Shown here piece by piece: positions 8,181 through 17,452 of a stretch of 64,000 nt of DNA (its first letter is position 1; the number at the start of each line of letters is the position of its first letter). Below the pieces are notes generated by a model. That model ran no database searches, was not told the origin of the DNA, and saw only the letters and a list, made by a program, of their open reading frames with translations. Origin of the DNA: Chloroflexota bacterium (GTDB lineage: Bacteria; Chloroflexota; UBA11872; VXOZ01); assembly GCA_958295775.1 (NCBI GenBank), contig CATQHC010000009.1:372001-436000 (forward strand), written 5' to 3'. Both the position numbers and the translations under genes were made by a program.

Positions 8181-9590
8181 ATGGACCGCCCAAACATCAT
8201 CCTGATTACAACCGATGAACAGCGTTGGGACACGCTCGGTTGCTACGGCAATCAGAAGGTCAAGACGCCGACGCTGGATGCGCTGGCGGCGAAGGGTACC
8301 CTCTTCGCCAAAGCCTACAACCAGAATCCCGTCTGCATTCCGGCCCGCGCCTGTCTCCAAACCGGACGTTACACCCACCAGCACGGCGTCAGCTACATGG
8401 AAGCCGCCGTGGACAGCACGCCCGGCCTCCCGCCGTGGGAGCGCACCTTCATGGAGCACCTGCAGGACGCGGGCTACGTTACTGCCGCCTTTGGCAAGAT
8501 CCACATGATGCCGCCGAAAGGGTATAACGAGACGCAACTCACCGGCGGCAAGGGCTCGCGTTGGACGCAATCGTACGGTTCGCCGCTCGGGCCCGGGCCG
8601 TTAGGCCCTGTGTACGCCCGGTGGCTGGACTCGGTACATCCCGGCGGCTATGAGCTCATCTACGAACAGCGCCGCGAACCCGAATATCGCAAGTACATGA
8701 CGGCGATAACGAACGTGCTGCCGCTGGAAGAATACATTGACACGTGGATCACGGAGAACACCCGCGAGTTTGTCGCCCGCGACCACGACCAACCCTTTTT
8801 CGCCTGGTGCGGCATTTGCGGGCCGCACGGGCCGTTCGATCCGCCAAGACCTTACGACAGCATGTATCCCTCGGATTACGTGGACGTCTCGCCAACGTAC
8901 CTCGCGGACGACAGCGACAAGCCCAAGCACTTGCAGAATGGGGGTGGCCGCTTCGCCAAACTGCCGGACGACAGCCTGATCCGGCGCGTGACAGCCTTCT
9001 ACTGGGGCCTGTGCACGTACATTGACGACATGATGGAACGGCTGTTCCAGACGCTTGAAGAGTGCGGCAAAGCGGACAACACCCTCATCATCTTCACCAG
9101 CGATCACGGCGACCACATGGGCGATTGGTCGCGGGGCGGCAAGGGCACGTTCTGGGAAGGTTCAGCGCGGGTGCCATTCATCGTGGCGCCGCCGGCCGAC
9201 ATGCCCCGTGTGCCCCACGTGGACGGCGTCATTGGCTCCTTCCAGGTCGCGCCGACCATCCTCGACTATGCCGGTGTTGAGATACCAAAGGAAATGCAGG
9301 CTACCAGCCTCAAGTCCGTGGTGGAAGGCGCCGAGGACGCCCCGGGCTTTGCGCTCTGCGAGTACGAAGACAACAACCAGGCCGTGCGCGGCAAGTCCAT
9401 CACGACAAACCGCTACAAGTACGCTTTCTGGAACACCGAAGACGGCCAAGAACTCTACGACATGGAGAACGATCCCTTGGAGAAGCGCAACCTCGCCCGC
9501 GACCCAGGTTCGCAGGACCTCGTACGCCAGCACAAGGAAATGCTGCTCCAGCACCTGCTCGATAGCGAGAAGCCGATACGCCGCTGGTAA
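8181..9590 (+). CDS. Type I sulfatase (formylglycine-dependent)
   Basis: A 469-residue alkaline-phosphatase-fold sulfatase that hydrolyses sulfate esters. The start shows the metal-binding DRPNIILITTDEQR. The formylglycine signature is CIPAR at 52-56, with Cys52 the residue converted to formylglycine, followed by the family pattern TGRYTHQHG. A second metal motif is FTSDHGDHMGD. No signal peptide is visible, so the enzyme is probably cytoplasmic or exported without a classic leader. A strong hairpin terminator follows. The anaerobic or aerobic maturase is not in the window. Confidence 0.88.
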   Translation: MDRPNIILITTDEQRWDTLGCYGNQKVKTPTLDALAAKGTLFAKAYNQNPVCIPARACLQTGRYTHQHGVSYMEAAVDSTPGLPPWERTFMEHLQDAGYVTAAFGKIHMMPPKGYNETQLTGGKGSRWTQSYGSPLGPGPLGPVYARWLDSVHPGGYELIYEQRREPEYRKYMTAITNVLPLEEYIDTWITENTREFVARDHDQPFFAWCGICGPHGPFDPPRPYDSMYPSDYVDVSPTYLADDSDKPKHLQNGGGRFAKLPDDSLIRRVTAFYWGLCTYIDDMMERLFQTLEECGKADNTLIIFTSDHGDHMGDWSRGGKGTFWEGSARVPFIVAPPADMPRVPHVDGVIGSFQVAPTILDYAGVEIPKEMQATSLKSVVEGAEDAPGFALCEYEDNNQAVRGKSITTNRYKYAFWNTEDGQELYDMENDPLEKRNLARDPGSQDLVRQHKEMLLQHLLDSEKPIRRW

Positions 9591-9681
9591 GTGATGGGTG
9601 CGCCAAGAATAGGCGCCGCTGCAAACCGGCATCCAATCGGCCGCAATTGATGCCGCAGCGATCAAACCAGATGCAGAATCT

Positions 9682-9711
9682 AAGAGGGGCGCACGATTGT
9701 GCGCCCCTCTT
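9682..9711 (+). terminator. Hairpin terminator after the sulfatase gene
   Basis: A 13-base-pair perfect stem (AAGAGGGGCGCAC and its inverse) around a GATT loop. The T-tract after it is short (TTGCCTTG). It is symmetric enough to serve the converging minus-strand operon too. Confidence 0.7.
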
Positions 9712-9795
9712 GCCTTGCGGCTATTGCCGAATTCTACGTTCCGCCTAGAAGAACATCACCCCTCTATGCGGAAGACGCTGTAGCCACTAAGGCGA

Positions 9796-10857
9796 TTACT
9801 CCGCTGCCAAGGCGGCGGCAATCTTCTCAGCGGCGTCGGCGGTTACCCACTCGCGCCAAGAGTCATTGTTCTGCAGCCACCAGATCGCGACATCGGCGTA
9901 CTCAGCGCCCGTCTCCGAGAAGTAGGTCTCGGCCTGGCGTTGGTTATCGAAGTTCCAATTCCACTTCCCGAGCAGTTCGACCACGTCGGGAGCGGACTCC
10001 TTGATCTCTGTATTGACAGCGATCACGACTTCGGCCACGGGATAGGCGCAGGCATTACCAGCCGCCCAGCATTCCTCGTTATACTCCGGCTCTTCAAGGA
10101 AGTAGTAGCCGCCGAGTTCGGTCTCCATCTCAAATGAAAACGTCGTCGGGCCCCAGTAGTAGAAGAGCACGGGCTCTTTCTTAAGGAATGACGCGCGAAT
10201 CTCGCTCTGCAAAGTCGAATCCGCGCCGGGATTGACCAATTCGACCACGTCCGACAGACCATAGGCCTCGACCTGCCTCGCGTTCACTCCCTCGCACGCC
10301 CAGCCAGGCGGGCACGTAATCAGACGCGCCTTACCATTCGAATCCGGCGTAACGAAGATCTCCATGTGGTCTCTAAGATCTTCTACCTTGCGCAAGTTGG
10401 GGTTTTCGTCCGCAACATACTGTGGAATGATGAAGGCAGACTGCCAGTTGTCCTCCAGGCTCTTACCCACGACTTCAACGGTGCCTTCTTCTAGCGCCAG
10501 CAAGAAAGGCTCTTCCTGGTTTGGCAGCCAGATCTCCATCGTGACGTTCACGTCGCCGGCACGCAAGGCGACCAGCATCGGCAGAGTGTCGCCATAGATC
10601 GCGTCGGTCTCGTAGCCATACCCATTCTCAATAAGGTAGCGCACTACCGCGTTCTGGATTTGCGCGCTATCCCAACTCAGGTCGGAAAAGATGATGGTCG
10701 GCTTCTCCATCATCTCCGCGTCTTCAGCCTTTTCCTCCATCTTCGCTTCGCCGTCGGCAGGCGCCACCTCTGCAGTGGCGCAGGCGCTCAGCGTAAGCAT
10801 CAAGGCGAGCATCAAGGCCAGCATGCCGCCTAGTATCTTCCACGATCGTATTCTCAT
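9796..10857 (-). CDS. Glycine betaine/proline-type ABC transporter substrate-binding lipoprotein
   Basis: The 353-residue precursor has a lipoprotein signal ending LSAC at residues 23-26. The mature part is an OpuAC-type binding protein (SDLSWDSAQIQNAVVRYL, GDTLPMLVALRAGDVNVTMEIWLPN, FYYWGPTTFSFEM), the class that holds quaternary amines in an aromatic cage. ATG 10857 is chosen because it opens the signal peptide and follows GGGAGG by 11 bases; upstream in-frame codons would add a non-signal extension. It is the last gene of a three-gene operon with the permease and ATPase, so uptake of betaine, choline or a related solute is likely. Confidence 0.88.
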   Translation of the reverse strand: MRIRSWKILGGMLALMLALMLTLSACATAEVAPADGEAKMEEKAEDAEMMEKPTIIFSDLSWDSAQIQNAVVRYLIENGYGYETDAIYGDTLPMLVALRAGDVNVTMEIWLPNQEEPFLLALEEGTVEVVGKSLEDNWQSAFIIPQYVADENPNLRKVEDLRDHMEIFVTPDSNGKARLITCPPGWACEGVNARQVEAYGLSDVVELVNPGADSTLQSEIRASFLKKEPVLFYYWGPTTFSFEMETELGGYYFLEEPEYNEECWAAGNACAYPVAEVVIAVNTEIKESAPDVVELLGKWNWNFDNQRQAETYFSETGAEYADVAIWWLQNNDSWREWVTADAAEKIAAALAAE

Positions 10858-10953
10858 AACGTTGGGAACCTCCCAATTCCTCTTGTAACGTCCTAAAACA
10901 CTAATGACAGAATACACTTGATCTGTCAATCTACCGCTAAACAATGAGACACA

Positions 10954-11955
10954 CTACATCCGCAACGCCTCTTGGCGACTCTTGGCCCAAGCTTGCGTTA
11001 TGCGGTCGATAATAATTGCCAGGAATACAATCCCCAGCCCGCCCAGCAGCGCTTCCCCTGGCCGCGCTCGCGCAAGCGCCCGCTGCACGTCTTCGCCCAG
11101 ACCGCCGGCGCCGACGAGCGAGGCGATGACCATCATCGCCAGCGCCATCATCGTAGTCTGATTGATGCCGGCCATGATCGTCGGCAGCGCCATTGGCAAC
11201 TGCACCTTGAAGAGAAGCTGGCGTGGTGTCGTGCCAAACGAGCGTGCGGCCTCGACCACCTGCGGGCTCACCTCACGGATGCCAAGGCTGGTAAACCGAA
11301 TCGTCGGCGGCACCGCATAGATGATTGTGGCAAAGACGGCGGGCACATTGCCGATGCCGAAGAACATGACCACGGGTACCAGGTAGACGAATGACGGCAT
11401 GGTCTGCATGCCGTCGAGCAGCGGCTTTAGTACCGCATCGAAGTTGTTGCTGCGCGCGGATAGCACTCCGATAGGGATACCGACGACGATGGAGAGAATG
11501 ACCGAGACGACGATCAGCGCCATCGTCTCCATCGCGCTCTCCCACAGTCCGAACACGCCGGTAGTAAGCAGAGCAACCACGGCAAAGGCCGAAAACTTCC
11601 AACCGACCGTGATCCAGGCAAGCAGAGCCGCACCGACGATCACCACCGGCCACGGCGTCCATAGAAACGCCGTCTCGATCCAAAGCAAGAACCGCAGCAC
11701 CGCATCGGAGACGAGATCGAACACCGGCCCCCAAGCGACGGTGATGGCTTCCACCCCCTCATTGATCCAGCGGCTGATGCCGCGACTCCAGTCGAGGGGA
11801 AACTCGGTCCTGGGACCCCACACCAACACCATCACGAGGAAGAACGCAAGAAATCCGCCAAGAACGAGCATGGCCTTGGAAGGCCCAGCCGCGCCGTTGC
11901 GTGTCGCCTCCCGAATCTCTGCGGTCGTTTCTTTCAAACGCGTCATTACTGCCAT
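10954..11955 (-). CDS. Glycine betaine/proline-type ABC transporter permease
   Basis: A 333-residue inner-membrane permease of the ProW/OpuAB type. Hydrophobic segments begin near residue 30 (VLGGFLAFFLVMVLVW) and continue through the binding-protein-dependent transport domain. The EAA-type loop that meets the ATPase is visible as EAARSFGTTPRQLLFKVQLPMALP. The start lies 12 bases after the ATPase stop, so the two are co-translated. The binding-protein gene follows after 96 bases. Confidence 0.88.
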   Translation of the reverse strand: MAVMTRLKETTAEIREATRNGAAGPSKAMLVLGGFLAFFLVMVLVWGPRTEFPLDWSRGISRWINEGVEAITVAWGPVFDLVSDAVLRFLLWIETAFLWTPWPVVIVGAALLAWITVGWKFSAFAVVALLTTGVFGLWESAMETMALIVVSVILSIVVGIPIGVLSARSNNFDAVLKPLLDGMQTMPSFVYLVPVVMFFGIGNVPAVFATIIYAVPPTIRFTSLGIREVSPQVVEAARSFGTTPRQLLFKVQLPMALPTIMAGINQTTMMALAMMVIASLVGAGGLGEDVQRALARARPGEALLGGLGIVFLAIIIDRITQAWAKSRQEALRM

Positions 11956-11967
11956 ATTGCGTTCCGG

Positions 11968-13218
11968 CTACACGCCGGCCTCCACGCGCTCTTCTGAGAA
12001 AACTGTTCGCGCCAGCGCATCGCGTTCGACGTTCCCAACCAGTCTTCCCCCTTCGTCCACCACGGGAATCCAACCATCGTTGGACCAGGCTTGGGAAAGT
12101 GCGTCTTCAATACACAAGCTGGCAAGCACCGGCTCACACCGGCGGGACACAGCGCGCTCGATGGTGGCATCACCGCTGTCAGCAGCCTGTCGTGTGGCGG
12201 CGCGGGTGATTTCGCCCGCATAGACGCCCTCCGCCAATGCGACAAAGGCCCGATCGGCCCCATCTGCATCCAACGCCGCCAGCGCATCGTTAGGATTTGT
12301 CGCCACGCTCAACTGGACCGCGCATGACTCCATGATGTAGCCCACGGTAACAATCGAACAGGTTCGGACGTCCTGGGTGAAGTCGGCCACGTAATCGTCG
12401 GCCGGATTCGCCAAAATCTCTTCGGGCGTCCCGATCTGCACGATTGCGCCGTCGCGCATGATGGCGATGCGGCTGCCCAGCTTGGTGGCTTCGGCGAGAT
12501 CGTGGGTGATGAAGATGATGGTCTTGTGCATCTGCTCTTGCAGGCGGATGAGCTCATCCTGCATATCCCGCCGAATGAGGGGGTCCAACGCACTGAAGGG
12601 CTCATCCATGAGCAGAATCTCGGGATCGCAGGCCAGCGCGCGCGCAAGTCCGACACGCTGTTGCATGCCGCCGCTGAGGGCCGAAGCGTGGTATTCTTCC
12701 CAGCCGTCCAGCCCGACAACGCGCAGCAATTCGGCCGCTCGCGCCCGCCGATCTTCCCGGGGCACCCCTTGCACTTCCAGGCCCCAGGCCACGTTATCGA
12801 TCACCGTACGGTGCGGCAACAGGCCGAAGTACTGGAAGACCATGCCCGTCTTCTGACGGCGCGCTTCCGTAAGCTCTTCCTCAGTGAGACTGAGAAGGTC
12901 CTCGCCGTCTATGATGACCTGGCCGGTCGTCGGCTCGATGAGGCGAATGAGACAGCGCACCAGCGTGGACTTGCCACTGCCGGAGAGTCCCATCACCACG
13001 AAGGTCTCGCCCTGGTGGACGTCGAAGCTCACGTCGTGCAACGCCAGCACGGAGTCCAGCTCGTCCTGGACCTCGTCCTTGGTCTTGCCCTTAAGCGTTT
13101 CCCCCACGTCAGAGTCGGCGGCCGGGCCGAACACCTTCCACAGACCACGCACGCTTACGCGCACCTGGCCGTTGGTAGAAGCGGAGAGCTTCTGCCCATC
13201 TTCTATAGCTTGGCTCAT
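11968..13218 (-). CDS. Glycine betaine/proline-type ABC transporter ATPase with CBS domains
   Basis: The 416-residue protein is of the ProV/OpuAA type. It has Walker A GLSGSGKS, signature LSGGMQQR, and Walker [15 protein letters not shown]-terminal part from about residue 290 resembles a pair of CBS domains ([17 protein letters not shown]), which in OpuA-type importers sense ionic strength or nucleotides. The N-terminal segment before Walker A is the long form of this subfamily, with the [15 protein letters not shown] insert. It opens the operon, with the permease and binding protein downstream. Osmotic control is inferred from the family only. Confidence 0.9.
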   Translation of the reverse strand: MSQAIEDGQKLSASTNGQVRVSVRGLWKVFGPAADSDVGETLKGKTKDEVQDELDSVLALHDVSFDVHQGETFVVMGLSGSGKSTLVRCLIRLIEPTTGQVIIDGEDLLSLTEEELTEARRQKTGMVFQYFGLLPHRTVIDNVAWGLEVQGVPREDRRARAAELLRVVGLDGWEEYHASALSGGMQQRVGLARALACDPEILLMDEPFSALDPLIRRDMQDELIRLQEQMHKTIIFITHDLAEATKLGSRIAIMRDGAIVQIGTPEEILANPADDYVADFTQDVRTCSIVTVGYIMESCAVQLSVATNPNDALAALDADGADRAFVALAEGVYAGEITRAATRQAADSGDATIERAVSRRCEPVLASLCIEDALSQAWSNDGWIPVVDEGGRLVGNVERDALARTVFSEERVEAGV

Positions 13219-13491
13219 GACTACTCTTCATCCTCCCCTGAAGGTACCGGCAGCAAATTGCCGCGGATCGAAGCAATGCAGCTTCAGGATCGCAACATCC
13301 TACCCCACAGTAGCCATAGTCAGGGTACCAAGCTGGTATGCCCCTTGCAAGCCTTTTGCGCGAGAAATCACCCACTAAGGGCGCCGTCAATGGCTGAGGC
13401 AACGAATTCTCCATTGACCATGAGGCGCGGAAAGAGTAATACTGATGATTACGAAACGATACACTCATACGACAGCAAAAGGAGCACATCC

Positions 13492-13728
13492 ATGGCCGAG
13501 AAGCAGCGGCTCAGCATCGAATACTGCACTTCGTGAGGCTATCTCCCGAAAGCCGTCAGTTTGACGGAGCAAATACTGGATAAATACGAACAGAACCTGG
13601 CAAGCCTCGAGCTCATCCCCTCCGGCGGCGGCGCCTTCGAGGTGACCCTCAACAACAACGTCATCTTCTCCAAACACCAAGAAGGCCGCTTCCCCGAACA
13701 CGACGAGGTGCTCAAACACCTGGGATAG
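13492..13728 (+). CDS. SelW/Rdx-family selenoprotein
   Basis: ATG 13492 follows AAAAGGAGCACATCC. After 14 codons the frame meets TGA at 13534-13536, then runs 63 more sense codons to TAG at 13728, for 78 residues with Sec15. The start IEYCTS, then Sec, then GYLPKAVSL, is the SelW CxxU pattern on the first strand-loop-helix of a thioredoxin-like fold. Downstream, GGGAFEVTLNNNVIFSKHQEGRFPE matches the SelW/SelT Rdx fold (family motif GxFEV...L..SK...G.FP). A hairpin follows the TGA at the expected distance. Rdx proteins are small cytoplasmic thiol-redox proteins of uncertain substrate. A long open frame runs into this gene from upstream, but it is a shadow of the transporter ATPase. Confidence 0.9.
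13553..13567 (+). promoter_or_regulatory. Predicted bacterial SECIS element of the SelW gene
   Basis: Five perfect base pairs, CCGUC with GACGG, enclose the loop AGUUU (13558-13562). The loop begins 22 bases after the TGA and has GU at its second and third positions, like the loop of the OsmC element. Confidence 0.7.
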
Positions 13729-13802
13729 TAGTCGGCAGCAAGTCCTCTCTATTCCACATGACTCCATGGACCTGAATGGTGCTCTTCGGCGTCAACATAA
13801 GC

Positions 13803-13842
13803 AGTGCCAGCCCCGCAGATGCGGGAGTTGGCACTTGTCTTT
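13803..13842 (+). terminator. Rho-independent terminator after the SelW gene
   Basis: AGTGCCA pairs with TGGCACT, and the interior CCCGC pairs with GCGGG. TTGTCTTT follows. It ends the SelW transcript and separates it from the AT-richer island. Confidence 0.75.
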
Positions 13843-13958
13843 CATGCTACTTTAGACATCTGCTGGAGGCAAGATTAATTGCCGCCCTAACTCCTAGCAA
13901 AACCTACGGTGTGGTAGGAATCATTGAGCAAAATGAGTTGCACATGTAACCACAAATT

Positions 13959-15473
13959 ATGAAAGAACTCCTTCAACATAGTCAGGTACTACAACGCAGA
14001 TGGGCCTTTAGGCGAACTTGGAAGGCTCAGGCGCCAAATCTTCTGAAATCCATGAGGCAGAGGGATCCTGAAGAAAATGCAAGAACCACGCCTCCGCAGG
14101 ATGAGTCAATTAATCTATGCTGTGTTTGGGCAGTGGAATTCTATACTCCTGTACACATGGATCGCCTAGTTGGGAGATTTAGGGACCTAGGGTGGGATAC
14201 AGAATACAATCGCGATCCTATGATGAATCCTGTCAATTTGCTCAACGGATTGCGCCGGTTTCAAAGTGGAGGAGCTTGGCTAAATATTGGATTCCTGCAC
14301 CCTCCAGACTCGAGATCAACATTCGGCAATTCCAGACGCAAGTCAGAGCTGCCAACTGACATTGAGTATGCAAATGCCTGGATGTATGCTGTTACTCCTT
14401 CCCTAATCAGCATCGTTGTATGCTTTGTTCTAAATGAAGACAGGTCCGGTATGTTTGACAGATCCCTAAGGGTGGATCGGCAGACTTTTACATCCCAGGC
14501 CGGAAGTGGAACTCAATATCATGAGCCATGGAAACAGAAGTCTGATGAAATTGGCGAGTTGCGTGAAAAAGTATTAAGCGAACTGCAAACTTGGTTTATT
14601 ACAAATCTTCCAGGGCTGTTTTCGTCCGGACTGCTTGATGGCAACATCCCGACCTGCGAGCTTGTCACGTTACAAGAAGGTAACCCTTTTCCATCTCTAA
14701 CGGAGGAAGAGGGAATTCCACCAGAATACCTTAGGTTACTGGGCCTGAGCCATGACCTAGAAGCTTGGAAAAGCAAGAGCATTCCGAGCTTGAAATTCAG
14801 TGTCGCTCAAGACTGGAGTAACAGCCCTCAACATCATTCGATTCTAGCCGCAAACGTCAATAGGCTGACTGAATCTATCCCAGATGGATACAGTGGAGAG
14901 TGTAGACGGAATAGAATCCTCTTCGTGGACTCTATGATGTGGAAATTGATTGCCATTTGGGCAATTCTGCCCATGTTTGAAGGATATACGCAACACCTTA
15001 GCCGAGTGCGGAGTTCGACCACACTTAGCAACACAACTCTTCAGCCTCCTATTAAAGTACTCAAGAATCTTGGACATCACATCTCATACAGCGTCGACAT
15101 TGCAGCTGTAACGGTTGAATTGGCGAACCATGCTGAAAGGCAGTTTGCTCGTTCTCACGATATTGACCCATTCGAGCCTTGTAATCCCGAAATATATAGG
15201 GAAAAGCTCTCTCTGAGCGACTATCTAAATCAGGTCATAGGTAGACAGGCAAGCTGGCTTCATGAAACGGATGCATCCATTCGTAGCCATTTGACGCAAT
15301 ATGGCACATTGATCGGGGCAACAGAAAGTGTCCGAGTCCAGAAGACAGTGACTCTCTTAACTTGGGTGTTGGTAATGCTTGCCCTTGCAACTCTAGTGGC
15401 TCCCCTCTTGCCAGCGATCGTCTCAGTCGTGTTGCATAGATTCCTTTCATTATTGGGAGAACTTTGGCTTTGA
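13959..15473 (+). CDS. Unknown protein with C-terminal membrane segments
   Basis: I do not recognise this 504-residue protein. It has no signal peptide and ends in a strongly hydrophobic region, about residues 465-500 (TLLTWVLVMLALATLV and a second short stretch), so it is probably tail-anchored with its bulk in the cytoplasm. The central part is mixed, with many Ser, Glu and aromatic residues. Codon use is visibly richer in A and T than in neighbouring genes, which suggests recent acquisition. No strong Shine-Dalgarno precedes ATG 13959; ATG 14051 is an alternative. The next gene, converging from the other side, is a methyltransferase-nuclease, so a defence role is possible but unproven. Confidence 0.6.
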   Translation: MKELLQHSQVLQRRWAFRRTWKAQAPNLLKSMRQRDPEENARTTPPQDESINLCCVWAVEFYTPVHMDRLVGRFRDLGWDTEYNRDPMMNPVNLLNGLRRFQSGGAWLNIGFLHPPDSRSTFGNSRRKSELPTDIEYANAWMYAVTPSLISIVVCFVLNEDRSGMFDRSLRVDRQTFTSQAGSGTQYHEPWKQKSDEIGELREKVLSELQTWFITNLPGLFSSGLLDGNIPTCELVTLQEGNPFPSLTEEEGIPPEYLRLLGLSHDLEAWKSKSIPSLKFSVAQDWSNSPQHHSILAANVNRLTESIPDGYSGECRRNRILFVDSMMWKLIAIWAILPMFEGYTQHLSRVRSSTTLSNTTLQPPIKVLKNLGHHISYSVDIAAVTVELANHAERQFARSHDIDPFEPCNPEIYREKLSLSDYLNQVIGRQASWLHETDASIRSHLTQYGTLIGATESVRVQKTVTLLTWVLVMLALATLVAPLLPAIVSVVLHRFLSLLGELWL

Positions 15474-15567
15474 AGGGTACGGAATTATAGGAAGTTGGCT
15501 CTATGCTGCCAGCTGTTAGTGCGGATTAAACACTACCTGTCAGACCAATCCACCAATCGGATAGTGA

Positions 15568-17034
15568 TTAGCGAAATGCAGTTGGCGCATTCGCTTGTGC
15601 CAACTGCGCCATCAGGTATTCCATCGGCCTATCGCCTTTGATACGGTTGCACGAGGAGCACAGCAGTTGCAGGTTACCTATGTGATCGGTACCGCCCCGA
15701 GACTGTGGCACTACGTGGTCTACGTCGAATATCTTGAAGGGGAAGTCCATTTTGCAGCCGTTGCAGACACCCTCTTGCCGTCCGAATAGCACGTGCTTGT
15801 TCTGGCGGTAGTGGATAGGCGCATCAATGTCTGTGCGCTTTGGTATGTCTTCGCGGGAAGTTACGAAGCCGTAGTGGTAGAGACTACCTAGCGCGCTTTT
15901 CAAGCGGAAGTTGACCAATTCCACGGCCTTAGGCGAGAGGTCGATTCCTACCCACTGTCGTCCCAGCGACTCTGCTGCAGCGCAAGCGGTTGCGCATCCA
16001 GCGAAGGGATCTAGGACCACATCCCCACGGTTGCTGGACGCCAATATGACACGCTCCAAGAGCTTTAGGGGCTTCTGGGTCGGAAAGCCTATACGCTCTT
16101 TGGCTTGTGAATTGACCGCACTAATGTCTGTCCAGTTGTTGCTTGGCACTTGACCTGGGTTAGCGTCCAAGTAACGCTTGAGCTGTGGCACCGCCCCCTT
16201 AGTCGCATGGATGAGCATGTCTGCCTCTTCCAATGAGTCTAAGCGCGCCAATACGCTCTCAATCTCCAAGTATCCCGGTATGATGTTTTGGTCAATCCAC
16301 TCAGCATACTTGCCGGATTTCGGAGCTGACCAGCATCGCCCAATGTCTGAAGGGTCATAGTCTCGCCAGATATGCCCACTCTCGCCCGCTGATAGGCCGG
16401 GACCCGTTAGGTTATCCGTCCTATAGCGTCCTCTCTTATCTGAAAAGCTATAGTGACTTTTCACATACGAAGCGGCTAGAGGGGTGCGGATGGCATCAGC
16501 ATTGATAGGCGACACGCCGTAAAAGAGGATCTTGTCACATACATTGCCAAACGTGCGTGAGTCGCTATGCGCGGTCGTTCTTTGCCAATTAATTTCCGCC
16601 TTGAATAGTTTCGCTCCGAATGTCGCGTCCATGAGCATTTTGAGGTAGTGGGACGCTGTAGTATCACAATGTAGGTAAATGCTCCCGGCCTTCTTCAATA
16701 CCCTCCGCATTTCAAGCAAGCGAATTGCCATCATGCACAAGTATGACTGCATGCCCTTGCCGTGTGTCAGTCTGGCCGCCTCCAACAGCTTGTAGATGGC
16801 AGGTTCTTGGTCGGCAATGAGACCCATCCAAGCCACGTCTAGGTCGGATAGAGTCCACGTATCCTTAAAGGCCGCGCCCGCAGCTTTGGAACCTACCGGA
16901 GCAGCATAGTTGCGATTGGAGTTGAAAGGAGGGTCGAGGTAGATGAGGTCAACAGTCTCGCTATTCATGCCGCGCATGATGTCGAGATTGTCGCCAGTGA
17001 AGATGGTGCGGTTAGACCAATTCGGAGTGCCCAT
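15568..17034 (-). CDS. DNA methyltransferase (N6-A/N4-C type) fused to an HNH nuclease domain
   Basis: From ATG 17034 (TAGGTAAT just upstream) the protein has 488 residues. The methyltransferase part shows DPPF at residues 34-37, and later VVLDPFAGCAT and GRQWVGIDL, the AdoMet-binding motif. This order places it in the beta class. The last 70 or so residues form an HNH nuclease: CNGC, FDVDHVVPQSRGGTDHIGNLQLLCSSCNRIKGD, with both CxxC pairs and the catalytic DH present. One protein could thus modify and cut DNA. An upstream in-frame extension to 17370 exists but overlaps the antitoxin gene. The next gene upstream is divergent. Confidence 0.82.
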   Translation of the reverse strand: MGTPNWSNRTIFTGDNLDIMRGMNSETVDLIYLDPPFNSNRNYAAPVGSKAAGAAFKDTWTLSDLDVAWMGLIADQEPAIYKLLEAARLTHGKGMQSYLCMMAIRLLEMRRVLKKAGSIYLHCDTTASHYLKMLMDATFGAKLFKAEINWQRTTAHSDSRTFGNVCDKILFYGVSPINADAIRTPLAASYVKSHYSFSDKRGRYRTDNLTGPGLSAGESGHIWRDYDPSDIGRCWSAPKSGKYAEWIDQNIIPGYLEIESVLARLDSLEEADMLIHATKGAVPQLKRYLDANPGQVPSNNWTDISAVNSQAKERIGFPTQKPLKLLERVILASSNRGDVVLDPFAGCATACAAAESLGRQWVGIDLSPKAVELVNFRLKSALGSLYHYGFVTSREDIPKRTDIDAPIHYRQNKHVLFGRQEGVCNGCKMDFPFKIFDVDHVVPQSRGGTDHIGNLQLLCSSCNRIKGDRPMEYLMAQLAQANAPTAFR

Positions 17035-17103
17035 ATTACCTACGAGGGTAAGCAAGCTATAGAGAAGGGAATAGTCATTGTGTACTGTGGCATTTCTATC
17101 CGG

Positions 17104-17149
17104 TGTACTTTGCCAGCCTCTAGAGATATAGTCTACATTAAACTGTAGA
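17104..17149 (+). promoter_or_regulatory. Possible promoter and operator of the antitoxin gene
   Basis: A perfect inverted repeat TCTACA-TTAAAC-TGTAGA (17132-17149) overlaps a -10-like TATAGT (17127-17132), 25 to 42 bases before the start at 17174. The -35 region (TGTACT) is weak. Phd-type antitoxins usually repress their own promoter through such palindromes. Confidence 0.4.
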
Positions 17150-17173
17150 GACAGAATTACAGGGAGTCTGCAT

Positions 17174-17452
17174 GTGAAAGAATCGGCTACCCAGCGTGTT
17201 TGGACCGTGGCGGAGGCCAAGGCGCGGCTTTCTGAAATCCTGCGGCTCGCGGAATCCGAAGGGCCGCAGCAAATCGGCATCCGCAATCCCTGTGTCGTTG
17301 TGCCCGCCGACGCCTGGCACGCAAAGACCCCGCCGCGCAAACCGCTGGGCCAATGGCTAGTAGAAAACACCCCGCGCGGCGCGAATCTTGAGATTCCCAG
17401 GCGGCGCGGATCTCAACGAGAGATTCCGTTCGCTAACGGAGACACGGAGTGA
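17174..17452 (+). CDS. Phd/YefM-family antitoxin
   Basis: The 92-residue protein begins with the Phd/YefM fold signature (VWTVAEAKARLSEILRLAESEGPQQI, VVVPADAW), a DNA-binding N-terminus that represses its own operon. The C-terminal tail, rich in Arg and charged residues, would wrap the toxin. It starts at GTG 17174 with AGGGAG seven bases upstream. The stop overlaps the GTG of a PIN-like remnant, the classic antitoxin-toxin overlap. The toxin is truncated, so the antitoxin is now orphaned here. Confidence 0.75.
   Translation: MKESATQRVWTVAEAKARLSEILRLAESEGPQQIGIRNPCVVVPADAWHAKTPPRKPLGQWLVENTPRGANLEIPRRRGSQREIPFANGDTE

Noticed and set aside
12502-13536. A 344-codon open frame running into the SelW start
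   Set aside because: It lies opposite the conserved ABC transporter ATPase gene, and its only meaningful part is the first 14 codons of SelW at the end; the rest is a shadow.
17035-17370. A longer N-terminus for the methyltransferase, up to 17370
   Set aside because: It overlaps the divergent antitoxin gene, shows no methyltransferase similarity, and ATG 17034 has a ribosome site.
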